64,000 nt of DNA from Amblyomma americanum (lineage: Eukaryota > Arthropoda > Arachnida > Ixodida > Ixodidae). The notes beneath the pieces are model-generated. The model searched no databases. It was not told where the DNA came from and saw nothing but the letters and a program-made list of their open reading frames with translations. Location of the stretch: assembly GCF_052857255.1 (NCBI RefSeq), contig NC_135498.1, positions 161,534,124 to 161,598,123 on the forward strand. Reading direction: 5' to 3'. Positions 19,384 through 30,990 of the stretch are shown piece by piece; position 1 is the first letter of the stretch; each line of letters starts with the position of its first letter. The position numbers and the translations under genes were made by a program.

Positions 19384-22230
19384 CATCATCATTATCAGCC
19401 TTACTACACCCACTGCTGGGCAAAGGCCTCTCCCATGTCTCTCCAATTAACCCTATCCTTTGCCAGCTGCATCCACCCTTTGCCTCCAAACTTCTTAATC
19501 TCATCCGCCCACCTCACCTTCTGCCGCCCCCTGCTACGCTTACTTTCTCGTGGAATCCACTCCGTTACCCTTAAGGACCAGCGGTTATCTTGCCTTCCCA
19601 TTACATGCCCTGCCCAAGTCCATTTCTTTCTCTTGATTTTGACTAGGATGTCATTAACCCGTCTTTGTTCCCTCACCCACTTTGCCCGCTTCTGATCTCT
19701 TAACGTTACACCTATCATTTTTCTTTCCATGGCTCGCTGCGTTGTCCTTAACTTAAGCGGAACTCTTTTCGTTAGCCTCCACGTTTCTGCCCCGTAGGTG
19801 AGTACTGGTAGGATTATGCTGTTGTACACTTTCCTCTTGAGGGAAATTGGTAAACTGCCACTCATGATCTGCGAGAATTTGCCATATGCGCCCCACTCCA
19901 TTCTTATCCTTCTAGTTATCTCCCTCTCATGATCCGGATCAGCTGTCACTACCTGCCCTAAGTAGACGTATTCCGTCACGATTTCTAGGCCCTCGCTGCC
20001 AATTGTGAACTGTTGTTTCCTTGCTAGGCTGTCGAACATTACCTTGGGTTTCTGCATGTTAATTTTTAGACCCATCGATCTGCTCTGCCTGTCTAACTCA
20101 TTGATCATGATTTGCAGTCCACCACCTGAGTGACTCAGCAAGTCAATGTCATCAGCAAATCGCAGATTATTTAGGTATTCTCCATTTATTCTTATTCCCA
20201 ACTGTTCCCAATTCAGGCCTCGAAATACCTCTTGTAAACATGCGGTGAACAGCATTGGCGAGATCGTGTCTCCTTGCCTGACGCCCTTCCTTATTGGAAT
20301 ATTATTGCTGACTTTATGGAGGACTACAGTAGCTGTGCAGTTGCTATATATATCTTCGAGTATTTTGACATAAGGCTGTTCTACCCCCTGATTACGCAAT
20401 GCCTGTATGACTGCTGATGTTTCCACTGAGTGTAATGCTTTCTCGTAATCAATGAAAGCTATATATAGAGGTTGGTTATATTCTGCGCATTTCTCTATCA
20501 CCTGATTGATAGTGTGAAAATTGTGGAATATCCTTTACGAAAGCCTGCCTGATCATTTGGTTGATTAAAGTCTAACGTTGCCCTGACTCTATTAGCGATT
20601 ACCTTAGTAAATACTTTGTAGGCAACGGATAGTAAGCTGATCGGCCTGTAATTTTTCAAGTCCTTGGCGTCTCCCTTCTTATGAATTAAGATAATATTTG
20701 CATTCTTCTAAACTTCTGGTACAGTTGAGGTCATAAGGCATTGCGTATACAGGGTGGCTAGTTTTTCTAGACGATGTCCCCTCCATCCTTCAACAGATCT
20801 GCGGTTACCTGATCCTCCCAGCTGCTTTTCCCCTTTTCATTGCTTCTAAGGCTTTCTTTACTTCATCTTTCATTACTGGCGGGATGACGCACTGCTGTGC
20901 ACTGCTGTCTTTCTCATTAACGCTCTGATTACATTGGCTACTGTACAGGTCTGCGTAGAACTCTTCGGCTACGTTAACTATCTTATCCATATTGCTATTG
21001 ACATTGCCCTGCTTGTCTCTTAATGCATACATCTGGTTTTTACCTATGCCTAGTTTCCTCTTCACTCTTTTTAGGCTACCTCCGTTCTTTATAGCATGCT
21101 CGAATCTCTCCATATTAAACTTCCTTATGTCGGCTACCTTGCGCTTATTTATTAACTTTGATAGCTCCGTTAGTTCTATTCTATCGGTAGGGTTAGATGC
21201 CCTAATGTTTTGGCGCTTCTTAATCAGGTCTTTCGTCACCTGAGATACCTTCCCGGTATCTTTTCGAACTGTCCTACCGCCTACTTCTACTGCGCACTCC
21301 GTAATTATTGATGTCAGATTATCGTGCATTGAATGAACATCAAGCTCATCTTCTTCCTCAGTTAAAGCCGAATATCTGTTTTGCAGCGCTATCCTAAACT
21401 CCTGTGCTTTCCCTCTTACGGCTAACTCGTTAATGGTCTTCTTCTTCACTAGCTTCTTCCGTTCCCTCTTCAAGTCTAAGCTAATTCTAGACCTTACCAT
21501 TCTGTGGTCGGTAAAACGCACCTTTCCGAGGACGGCCACATCCTGAATGATGAAAGGTTTAGCGCATGGTATGAAGTCGATTTCATTTTTAATCTCCCCA
21601 TTGGGGCTCTTCCAGGTCCACTTCCTGTTTTCTCGTTTGCGGAAGAAGGTATTCATGATCCGTAAATTATTTCTATCCGCGAATTTGACTAATAACTCTC
21701 CCCTGCTATGTCTAGAGCCTATCCCATAGTCCTCTACCGCGTGATCGTCAGCCTGCTTCTTGCCCACCTTCGCATTGAAGTCGCCCATCAGTACAGTGTA
21801 CTGCGATTTTACTTTATTCATTGCCGATTCTACGTCCTCATAGAAACTTTCAACGGTCTGGTCATCATGGCTGGATGTGGGTGCGTAGGCCTGCACCACT
21901 TTCAGCTTGTACCTCCTATTCAGCCTAATTACTATAGCTGCTACCCTCTCGTTAATACTGTAGAGCTCCTCTACGTTGCCAGCTATATCCTTATTAATGA
22001 GGAAACCCACACCTAGTTCTCGTCTATCCTCTAAGCCGCGATAGCACACTATGTGTCCATCCTTTAGTACGGTATACGCCTCACCTGTCCTCCTAACTTT
22101 GCTAAGCCCTATCACATCCCATTTAATTTCCGCTAGTTCCTCAAACAGCACTGCTAGGCTAGCCTCACTAGCTAAAGTTCTAGCGTTAAACGTTGCCAAT
22201 GGCGGCCTGTCCGCAATTGGAATCTGAACC
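19384..22230 (-). mobile_element. Long RTE-type LINE with target-site duplication
   Basis: This 2.85-kb element reads on minus and ends in GATAATGATGATGA next to the 14-bp duplication. It retains an endonuclease/N-terminal RT ORF (20805-22235) and an RT C-terminal ORF (19404-20501), separated by a broken stretch at 20502-20804. It lacks the 5' noncoding region seen in the copy at 13.3-15.7 kb, so it is 5'-truncated. Its 3' half is the reference for the fragments at 3.4, 26.0 and 53.1 kb. RTE elements copy themselves by target-primed reverse transcription. Confidence 0.92.
19404..20501 (-). pseudogene. RTE LINE: RT C-terminal half
   Basis: 365 codons starting at MIEKCAEYNQPLYIAFIDYE. Motif A keeps its catalytic Asp (FIDYEKA), although the usual KAFDSVE is changed to KALHSVE. 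The RQGDTISPMLFTACLQEVF segment (motif B) and RFADDIDLLSHS (FADD, both Asp intact) follow. The thumb and C-terminal region contains MERKMIGVTLRDQKRAKWV, WTWAGHVMGR and RGRQKVRWADEIKKF, ending WRDMGEAFAQQWV-stop. This is typical of tick RTE-like polymerases. The N-terminal RT part is frame-broken, so no functional enzyme is expected. Confidence 0.88.
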
Positions 22231-22235
22231 CGCAT
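20805..22235 (-). pseudogene. RTE LINE: EEP endonuclease and RT N-terminus
   Basis: 476 codons. Endonuclease motifs in order: IGLSKVRRTGEAY near residue 42, where the catalytic Glu of the usual LSEVRR is Lys; YAPTSSHDD; VLMGDFNAKVGKKQ; KNEIDFIPCA; and FTDHRMVRSR (the SDHR motif). A long lysine-rich linker and DKIVNVAEEFYADLYSSQ lead to the RT N-terminus, which stops at EAMKRGKAAGRIR. The E-to-K change predicts an inactive nuclease. The first 10 or so codons are foreign and come from the 5' junction. Confidence 0.88.
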
Positions 22236-22249
22236 TTATGTTTTATCTG
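22231..22249. other. 5'-junction filler of RTE LINE
   Basis: CGCATTTATGTTTTATCTG at the LINE 5' end repeats target sequence found again at 22257-22275. It lies between the LINE and its right target duplication, as an extra piece of target copied during insertion. Confidence 0.6.
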
Positions 22250-22263
22250 TAGCGCCCGCATTT
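22250..22263. repeat. Target-site duplication, right copy
   Basis: TAGCGCCCGCATTT, identical to 19370-19383. Confidence 0.85.
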
Positions 22264-22830
22264 ATGTTTTATCTGCCCAAAAGACCACGACAAGGGACCG
22301 ATGTGGGCAGCTTGTGGGCTCTCCCGCTTTCCAACCCGCCGCCACGGCTGATGTGAGTGATTAGCCCTGTTGCTTGTGCAGGCTCAATTAGGCTTAAACA
22401 GGTTTCTCCCAGCGAGAACCCACACCTATGTTCCACCTGCCCTCTAGTATCCTGCAAGGGACCGATGTGGGCAGCATTTAGGCGCGCATGTTTTCCAGCC
22501 CCGCACGGCCAATGGTGACTTACAGCTGGTTAGCGTAGGCAGCACTATTTGGTCTAGCTGACGATGTTTCAGCATTGAGTCCAAATTGAAGTTGCATCTG
22601 TCCTCATGTACCCAACAAGGGTACGATGTCGGCTAGATGTAGGAATATGGCATTAGGTAGCCCTATAGCAACTCCGATATGGGACCAATTCGAATCAACA
22701 GGGGCAAGCCAAATTTGGGCTGGCCCACTTACTCCCCACAGGGGGCTGACTTATGAGCTCTTGCAGCTGTCTCTGCCTCAATTGTCCATGTGCGACCCAC
22801 TAGGTACCCCCATTGTGTGCTACTTGGGCT
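22264..22830. repeat. Degenerate complex repeat, right of LINE insertion
   Basis: It holds two GGGACCGATGTGGGCAGC words (22294 and 22460 regions) about 166 bp apart, with surrounding similarity (CCTGCAAGGGACC / CGACAAGGGACC), plus TTTGGGCTGGCCCACTT-type text. It resembles 11430-12010. It may be a tandem repeat of roughly 165 bp in strong decay. Confidence 0.4.
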
Positions 22831-25405
22831 GATCTTCAGTGTCCATATCCGTGGGGATATTACCGGCATTGTCAGTCTCTTGCGGCAGCGCTTCAATAGA
22901 AACTACGCTCCTAAGAGATCTGTACACATACTTTTTCAGAGAATCAAGAGAAGCGTACGTTTTCCGGCACCCTTACGTGCCGCATGTTACGTGGAAGTTC
23001 AGCTTCCGGCTATGCGGGTTACGTGTATGCGCTAACAGGGGCATGTACTTCGTATCGGAAACGCCCATTCCTGACAGCGATACAGCGTCGGCGGTGGAGC
23101 AGCCATTTTAAACGAAAGTTTCTGAGATCACCACAAACCCCAATTACAAAGAGGGAGCGATCTCTTTCTCTCTCTCTCTCTCGATATCTATCTCTCTCTC
23201 TATCGCTAGCACCTGGCCCAGGCTGGATAGCCATGGGGACGTATGAAAGTTTTTCTCTTTTTTTCCATCTTTCTTCTCCCTGTTCCTTCCTACAGCAGGT
23301 TGGCGCTGTTTCTAAAAACAGTTGTTCGCCTGTACCTTTTTCAATTTCGTCGATCTGTATTCTTGATACCACATCGATCATATGTTCATCGTCAGCTTTA
23401 CGCTTCGGCATCCATGACGCCCAATTAAATAGTAAACTGCCAAACGCTCTTACGAACGTCATATCTGACAATTCATTAACCTATCACCGTTTTTTTGACA
23501 AAAATATTTATTCAGTATTTTGAATAAATTCTTGATAATTCGGAATGCTACGGAACATTAAAATTATTCTTGCTCTCCAGCGTAACTGCGGCACTGCTTG
23601 TTCAGCTTCGAAGCTCTGTTGTTGCTGTACGCGCCCATATGCGCGCACTTTTTTCCCTGTAGTGTTAATAGACTCAGCGTTGTTCTGCCGGCCTGCTTGG
23701 TGCAGCGCAGTGGTTCACCGATAGGCATGCAAATGCATTGTAAGCTGCGTGCCTTCGAAATTTTTGATTTATTTCTACGGGCTTCACAAAAGCGTCTGCA
23801 AGTCGCTTTGGAAGGCACACTTGCTGTTGCAGTCTGTTCATAACAATTCGATCATCGAGGTAAGGCTCCCTGTTTGTTTAACAGCTGAAAGTTGTAAAGG
23901 CGCCTCAAAACGCGTAAATAACAGGCTCGTGTATCGTCCATTCGAGCGTATTTTGAGAACTTAATTGTTGCAGCGTTAAGTTCTTGTGCTTGCGCGATAT
24001 ATGGCACCGAATGTCGCGCGATAAGAACGTTTGCATTTAAATGCGAGGGTAAAACGCTTTCACGCGTCATCTCTTGGGAGGATCGGCCGTTTACGCAAAA
24101 TTCTTGATTGTGCGAGGCAGCTTTTTTCTTAAATCGATGTGTCTCCTCTATACGCTTTTTTCTGTCCATTCTCGCTGGCGGCTGCAATTGTGAAACGTTG
24201 CTGGCCAGCTACATACGGAAGCCACGTTTGTGCTTAGAGCGCCTGAATGTTTGAATGCGGAGTTCTGTGAACAATTCTTTTTGTCATTAATGACCACAAC
24301 GCTGTCAAAATGTGCAGACGCAATTTATAATAGAATTGCTTTAACCGCAGAATTACTCTCGTGCAGGAGTTTTGTGATACATAGTGATTTTATACAATCG
24401 CGCACAAATATCGGCTTTTACTGTCACACTCACGAGGAGAGTATTGGTATCGCTAGGGAATTAGTTTTATTCTTTGAACTTCCAGGTCTACTGCACCGCT
24501 TGTACATGCGTATGGACGTTATTGATAATACTGTCTTGGAGGGTGGCTCCTTAACGCTCTGTCCAGAAGACCTACTGGAATTAAACGTCAATCCATAGTT
24601 CATTTCTGTTTTGACAAAAACTGCTCAGTTCAGTCGCAGCTCCACAGGCGTATGACCTTTCAATGCAAGGTGAGGTATCAATCCTACGGATCTGCTGCTA
24701 CCCTAAGTGCTGTGTTTACATGTGTTAATCATTGTGTTATTTTTTGATCTTGCACGAATTATTTGTGTTCGGTATCTGCATAAAATGTGTGCCTTGCTAA
24801 CTGTGAGAGCTTATATATTACATTTGCATTCGTAGAGCATGTGGCACAGGAAGCCAAAGGTCGGTTTAGCGGCTGCGAAGCTAAGGGCTTTCGTTGTCAA
24901 GTAACGGCAAAAATGAATGAAATGACTTTACTTACACCTTTTCTGAATATGTGCTAAATTTTCGCAAGCACGTCAAAGGCACTATTTATTCGGATTATAA
25001 TTGATGCCATGTATACTGATCCCAAAAATGTAATTATCATTTTTGGTGATAGTGTTAGGTTTTTAATCAATTCATCAGATATGTCTGACCTTGCATATCA
25101 ATCTACTGACTACTAGCCGGCGCTCACAGGCACTCTTATTCCCAGCTCTCGAGTGCTTTATTGTTTTTTAATGGAGTGAAGCTGGAGAGTTCTTATGTTT
25201 CCGGTCTTTACTTATTTTTCTCTATCAGCGAAACTGGAACTCAAAGTGTCTGAGAAAGCATAAATTTATTCGTACTTTTCATTATGAATGCCTTGCATGA
25301 TTCTGTACAGATCATGTAGTAAAAGCGGTTATACAGCGAAAACATACAAACTGTGGGAACTACAAAGGAACTACAAAGAAGATAAAATGTAACATTAGGC
25401 AATAA
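22831..25405. other. Unassigned sequence with a CT microsatellite
   Basis: A CT/TA-rich low-complexity tract lies at 23160-23210. ORFs of 80-180 codons across 22984-23964 overlap one another on both strands and show no family motif. The region 24230-24598 is listed separately. No repeat boundaries are clear. Confidence 0.4.
24230..24598 (+). CDS. Unrecognised ORF, 122 codons
   Basis: One of the few ORFs here without transposon resemblance. Starts MLRAPECLNAEFCEQFFLSL and ends LCPEDLLELNVNP-stop. Mixed, globular-looking composition with several Cys and His, no signal peptide or membrane segment, and no motif I know. No clear splice context was identified. It could be an exon, a decayed element ORF, or chance. 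Low confidence as a gene. Confidence 0.2.
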   Translation: MLRAPECLNAEFCEQFFLSLMTTTLSKCADAIYNRIALTAELLSCRSFVIHSDFIQSRTNIGFYCHTHEESIGIARELVLFFELPGLLHRLYMRMDVIDNTVLEGGSLTLCPEDLLELNVNP

Positions 25406-25411
25406 AATTTA

Positions 25412-25680
25412 AACGCTCAGGCTTTGTAGTCTCGGGTTCGAACCCGACCGTGGCGGCTGCGTTTTTATGGAGGCAAAACTCTAAGGCGCCCGTGTGCTGT
25501 GTGATCTCAGTGCATGTTAAAGATCCCCAGGTGGCTGAAATTAGTCCGGAGCCCTCCATTACGGCACCTCTGTCTTCCTTTCTTCTTTCACTCCCTTCTT
25601 TCTCCCTTCCCTTGCAGCACGGTTTAGGTGTCCAATGGTATATGAGACAGATACTGCGCCATTTCCTTTCCCCCTAAACC
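25412..25680 (+). mobile_element. tRNA-derived SINE, second type, with ATT tail
   Basis: A clear B box GGGTTCGAACCC (25434-25445) is followed by GTGGCGGCTGCGTTTTTATG, GTTAAAGATCCCCAGGTGGC and GGAGCCCTCCATTACGGC. The 3' part (AGCACGGTTTAGGTGTCC, GAGACAGATACTGCGCCATT) differs from the Ruka-like SINEs and probably comes from a partner LINE. It ends in a long (ATT)n run. The A box is missing or decayed. Confidence 0.75.
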
Positions 25681-25681
25681 A

Positions 25682-25715
<34 letters not shown>

Positions 25716-25735
25716 GTAGTAGTAGTAGTGGTATT
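25681..25735 (+). repeat. ATT/AGT microsatellite at SINE tail
   Basis: About eleven ATT repeats followed by AGT repeats. Such trinucleotide tails grow from the 3' end of SINEs and LINEs. Confidence 0.85.
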
Positions 25736-26029
25736 AATGTTGTTAATATAAATTTGCGTACGAGCCCTCACAAAAGATTTTCTGATCAGTGATGGAGACA
25801 CTGGCACTGGGAAGATCATTCCGAATTAGAACTGCCTCAAGAAATGCAGGTGTCTAAAAGGCATGTTTTGCACAAAATGTGTCATGGATTAGATTCATAA
25901 TGTAGACGTCTTCTCATTGCTTGATGGTATGTAGACATTTGTGGAGGAGACGACACGTTTGCTACGAATTTCCAAAGAATGGATAAGAATGGGGTCGAGA
26001 GCTTATATTAGGTTGTCTAAGACGTTCAA

Positions 26030-26512
26030 GGGCAGTTAACCAATATCCCTCAAGGGAAAAGTATACAACAGCTGCATCATACCGGTACATACCTCTGGGG
26101 CAGAAACGTGGAGGCTAATGTAAAGGGTTCAGCTTAAGTTAAGGGCAACGCACCGAGCCATGGAAAGAAAACTGTTAGATGTAACGCTATGAGACCGCAA
26201 GCGGGCAGAGTGTGTGAGAACAAACGCGGGTTAATGATATCCTAGTCGAAATCAAGAGGCAGGAAAGGCTTGGGCAGGGCATGTATTGCGAATGAAAGAT
26301 AACCGGAGGCGCTTAAGATTAACGGAGTGTATTACAAGAGAAGGCAAGCGTAGCAGGGGGCGGATGATGGTTAGGTGGGCAGATGAGTAAGAACTTTGCG
26401 GACATATGCTGGACGCAGCTGGCAAAGGACAGGATTAATTGGAGAGACATGGGAGAGGAGTTTGACCGGCAGTGGGATTCTTCAGACTGCTTCTGATGAT
26501 GATAATGACGAC
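26030..26512 (+). mobile_element. RTE-type LINE 3' end, truncated
   Basis: It starts near CCAATATCCCTCAAGGGAAA and runs through the RT C-terminal region (GGGGCAGAAACGTGGAGGCT, GGCAAGCGTAGCAGGGGGCG) to a TTCTGATGATGATAATGA tail. It corresponds to 19390-19870 of the long copy on the other strand. Frameshifts and stops throughout. Confidence 0.88.
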
Positions 26513-28587
26513 CGAACTTCACTTGCGGTTCTTAGTGCTCTCGTTGAGGCATCACACAAAGGCAAGTCGAGCAGTACCGCTTTTGGCGCTAGCGCGAGCG
26601 CGGAGCAATGAAACCTGAAGAGTCAAAACGGTGGCTCTAATAACATTCTACCCTGTATCACCATTCGTGTTGAGGTTTGCCTTGTTGAAGTCGTATTGAA
26701 TGCATTTTACACAATGTTGTGGCCACAGATTGAGTATTGCGGAGAAGCAATCGCATGCGACGTACATTCGCTGATTCTAACAGCGTCAGAGTCATGTAGA
26801 CGGCAGTAGAGGATGCTCTTGTAGTTCAAGAGCATACCACTGGCTTGTCTAATTTGGGAACGTCAGTGAAAATCATCATTCTTCTTCATTCAGCGTGTAC
26901 ACCACAATTTTGCGTTGCAAGCGCTTTTCACACTTCCCTTCGTTGCTGGCTGCTTGATCCGGCTCGTGAGGCACGCATGGTATGCACTCCAGGAAAATAC
27001 ATTCTGCCTATCGGATGTTTCTTCACACACAACGCATGTATAACGGCACTAATTCCAATCGAGCAAGGCGATGAGCGTATGAAAAGCTCCACGCTCCAGC
27101 CGGGCTTCGTGGCATTAGCAAATGGTAAGCATATAGTGTATGCGCGGAATGGATCGGCCCAAATGTCTGCTACGCCATGTACGCATACCCTTTAGAGCAG
27201 TTAATTTCGTTTCGGTCTCGGTCACTGCTTGAATAGTTAGCGCGCACTCGTATTATTCTGAGATCACATGAGCTAGGATGGAAAGGCAGGGAAAGCGGCC
27301 ACGCCCTATTTCAAGAGGGCGCCGCTGGTAGGCTTTCAGTCGTGCCTCTACATGTGATGCAAACAGAACGTGTTGTTGGGCTAGTTGGTTCAATATTTCA
27401 GACATGGCAGTTGCACGAAACACACAGACACACACAAGAGAAGGTGCGGGACGAGCACCCATCCCGTACCCTGTCTTGTGTGCGTGTGTGTTTTGCGCAA
27501 CTACCATATCGGATGCGAGGGCAGCATAGCAGAAGTCCAGGCTGACACCCCTTGACTCTAGAAACTAAAGAGATGAAAGAAAACCGCGAAAACAACAAAA
27601 AGCAAGGATAGGTGCAATTCAGCCCCGCACGTGCATACCTTGGTCCGCAAGGAGCTGCAGCTCAACCGCAGATAAGGCCACAGAAGCGAATTCGTGCAGT
27701 CATCATGAAGACGTTATATACCAGCCACTTTCAGTGAGTCTCTTCCTTCAACAGCTGCTCAGAGTGCTTGCTTAACATGCGGCACCAAGTGAAGACGAGC
27801 ACGCAGTCAGGCACTCTAGTGCATTTGCGGCCACGCAAACAGATTGCCCTTGTCTACTTCGTAAACAATTTAATCATGTTCTTTTGCCGCTCGATTGGGT
27901 AAATTCCGGTCTGCCCAGCGTGCTTCCTTGCACAGGTTATAGGAAGCTTACAGATGAGACTTCAGTAAAGCTTGGTGCTTGGCTAGTTTGTTCGCCTTGT
28001 GTTCAACGTTTTGGCGCTAGCCTATTTCAAAGAATGTCTAACAAACCTACCGAGCATCAAGTTTTACTACAGTATATTTCTATTTCGGTAGCGCTTTCTG
28101 TGTGGTGCCGTCGTTCTCTTGCCTTGTGTTCCTGTTTTTGGCGCTAACCTAGTTAAAAGAATATGGGCGAAAGATTGAGCAAATTGCACGAAGCGTATTT
28201 TGTGGCTTTTCTCGAACTTGTTGTGATCTTTCCCCTTAATCAGTTTCAGGCGCACCTTCTGAAGTTTGGGGGTTCCAGAAAAAAACTATAATTCGCATGT
28301 GCCGGGCAATCTTTGCTTGATTGCGACACGTTATATACATCCAAAAAACTACTACTTTCCTGCTTATGGTATCTCTTTATTTTACCACCCCATCTTTCCT
28401 AGCTTCTTGGCTAGCTTGCACATCATTTTGAAGCAACCACTGAACAACAGTCATTACTAGAGCCTGAGGACATCTGCATTGTTAAGATGCTAAAGCAGGA
28501 GGGTATCCGAGAGTGTAAAGTTGACCCACTTGTCTGCGAGAGCTACTTTCCTTGGAGTGTACGCTAAACTGTTTGAGAACTTTCATT
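26513..28587. other. Unassigned sequence with PLE-terminus-like words
   Basis: No coding domain seen. An imperfect inverted repeat lies at 27411-27500 (listed separately). Two copies of a short word (GCCTTGTGTTC...TTTTGGCGCTA..CTA) occur at about 27998-28032 and 28119-28153. Similar words end the Penelope-like elements elsewhere here, so these may be solo 3' ends. Confidence 0.4.
27411..27500. repeat. Imperfect 40-bp inverted repeat
   Basis: TTGCACGAAACACACAGACA at 27411 and TGTGTGTTTTGCGCAA ending at 27500 are arms of an imperfect palindrome, with a short centre around GGGACGAGCACCCATCCC. It could fold as a hairpin in RNA or DNA. It may come from two element ends joined head to head. Confidence 0.6.
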
Positions 28588-28854
28588 AGAGAAGAGTTGG
28601 TTGGTTTATTGGTTTATGGGGGTTTAACGTCCCAAAGCGACTCAGGCTTTGAGAGACGCCGTAGTGAAGGGCTCCGGAAATTTCGACCACCTGAGGTTTT
28701 TTAACGTGCACTTACATCGCACAATAAATGGGCCTTTAGAATTTCGCCTCCATCGAAATTAGACCGCCTCGTCCGGGATCAAACCCGCGTCTTTCGGGCC
28801 AGCAGCCGAGCGCCATAACTACTCAGCCACAGCGGCGGCCCAGAGAAGGGTTGG
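28588..28854 (-). mobile_element. Ruka-like SINE with target duplication
   Basis: SINE body 28601-28841 read on minus, with A-box region in GCTGAGTAGTTATGGCGCTC, B-box region in GGGTTTGATCCCGG, then TTCGATGGAGGCGAAATTCT and a tail ending CGTTAAACCCCCATAAACC. It is flanked by AGAGAAGAGTTGG (28588-28600) and AGAGAAGGGTTGG (28842-28854), a 13-bp duplication with one mismatch. Nearly full length and little decayed, so fairly young. Confidence 0.9.
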
Positions 28855-29433
28855 CGATTCCTGTTTTTTTTTAGTTTAGAATGCACTGCATCTAACGGAA
28901 GAGCAGAAGCGGCTTAGTGCTTGCGGTTAAAATTTCCAGCAGATGTGCCTGTTGAGAAAGGATAGCCTAATCCTAAGAATCCCCTGCAAGAATAAGCCAA
29001 GTGCAGAGAATTTATGCCTTATCTCAGAGAGGTTCGAATTTTGCTATATTACTACACAATATCTAAACCACGGTCTTTTCCTGTGGTTAAGCAGATCATT
29101 TGAAAATGACCAGCTAGTGGGTAAAATACCCGAGAAACCAGGACGCAATGAGGAAGACCAACGGCCCCAGCCCCTATGAGCCAGAAACGAGATGCTGAGT
29201 CTCAGTGCCAAGAAAGAGTCGATGTTACCACCAAACATGCATCAACTGGGAGCGCCTTCAGAATCGCTTCTGAAAGCTGTCAAGGCTACTGCATCCGGGA
29301 ATTGTTCATGGTTTATATGTTGGAGTAGTGTTCTATGCTAACAACAAGGCAGGCGTATCCTGTATTCATTAAAGTCTGTCGTCCTCCTCCTACTCATCGT
29401 TTATATGAAAATAACTCTAAATATGGTTCTGTC

Positions 29434-30990
29434 AAAAGGTGGTTGTTTTGTGCAGAGCAGCAGTTTTTACCGGCATCTCCTTGCACCAAGCCTCCCGGAA
29501 ACCCTCCAGCTTTTGGGATATCATTTGAACAGTGGTTGCTTAAAAATGAGGAGCAAGCCACACAAGGTGATAGGAGTAATGGAAAGGGAAAAGGAAAGAA
29601 GTCTGGTTGATGCGTGGGTACTATTTTGTGTTTTTGACCACCACCCGTGCTCCAGAACCTGCGCCTACAAGTGAATATGGAAAAGGCGACTGCAAGAATT
29701 GCGAGAAAAGGCACAATACAGCTTTGTCCAAGGTGCTCAAGGTGTGGCGTATTTGCTGTCTCTCTCTCACCTGTAGAAATCAGCATGTTGAGCAGAGTGA
29801 AAGCCTAGACGGATACAGTTATTATGTTTGCGAACCGCGGAAATACCATATGTGGCTGCATTGTGAAAAATATGATCGTGCTCTGATTGTGTGGCATCCT
29901 TTCCTTGGTGTCAAACGTTAAACAGGCACCCAGGTGAACTGGTGAGGTAAGAGATGGAAGTGGTTGAGACATGCCGTCTACACTATTGGTGGCATCTGCT
30001 CCCCTTCTGTGGCCTTGTCTACTTTGAGGCTGCACCACACCTATGACGCCTTTTGGTTGTTTCGCCACTTTTTTTTTCATCTTAGATTTTATGGTCAAGG
30101 AATAACAGAAAGGGATTCGGCTATTGACCATTTTCACGGGGAAAGTAGAGAGCAGCGATACACCGGAGGGGGATCCTTTCATCCTCATGCTGGCTTCAGC
30201 AGTGACCCAAGGGCCGGGCCCTGTGTAAGATACACTGGGCTTGAAACCAATCAAGGTCTGACGAATAGAACATGAAAAAAAGCGAGGAAATTAGCCATCT
30301 GCATGTGCATAGCGATGAATTCAAGAAATGCAAAACTAAGACCTACATGCACTAAAAGAACTGCACTCCCGACTTTTTATCAATGTATCATCACAGGCAG
30401 CAGACAGGACAGCTTTTCCCGGGAAATCCTAGAAACAGTCAATATTCTTCATGTCAGTAATCAAGGTATAAGCACACCATTTTTATGCGTGCCTAGGAAG
30501 GAGTTGGTATTCCTGTATGGCACGGCCAGCGCTTAATGCGGCCGATGCGAGCGGCGGAACAATAAACCATGAAAGGGCCAGTGAGAAGTGTGTCGCTGCT
30601 CGCCTATTTATCTAATGGCCTTCAACTCCTTTATGCCTTTTTTTCATCATTTTATTCCTATTCTTTTTTCTGTCTCTACGATTTTAACGCTTTTAGCCGC
30701 CTCTTGGCCACGTGTTTTATTGTTTTTACCTCATTAATTTTTTGCTTGCATGATGTTTACGTCATCGGTTCAAATCGCTTTTTGCTTGAGGTCTCTGCCC
30801 TCCTTTGTAATATTTGTACTTTGTGAAGTGACTACACTTATTCTTGTTTATCGAAGAACAATCCACATTCATCCATAGCTTACTAATGCCTATTTGCACG
30901 TCTTTCTCCGAAATAAAGTTACAGTTGTCTGTCAGCGCTCGTGTGTATCTTTCCCCTTCTTGTGTCCTTGTTCAACGCGCTGCTTTCTTT
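29434..30990 (+). pseudogene. Penelope-like element C-terminal remnant (in C1)
   Basis: In scattered frames it keeps the end of the RT domain, a Cys motif GDCKNCEKRHNTA (compare GDCKKCKKRHNTA in C2) and a decayed GIY-YIG segment CLSLTCRNQHVEQSESLD, where living relatives have Y(V/I)GQTGRCL. The 3' part ends AAATAAAG (30911) and GCGCTCGTGTGTATCTTT, then CTTGTGTCCTTGTTC. PLEs encode an RT coupled to a GIY-YIG endonuclease. This copy has many stops and no function. Confidence 0.7.
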
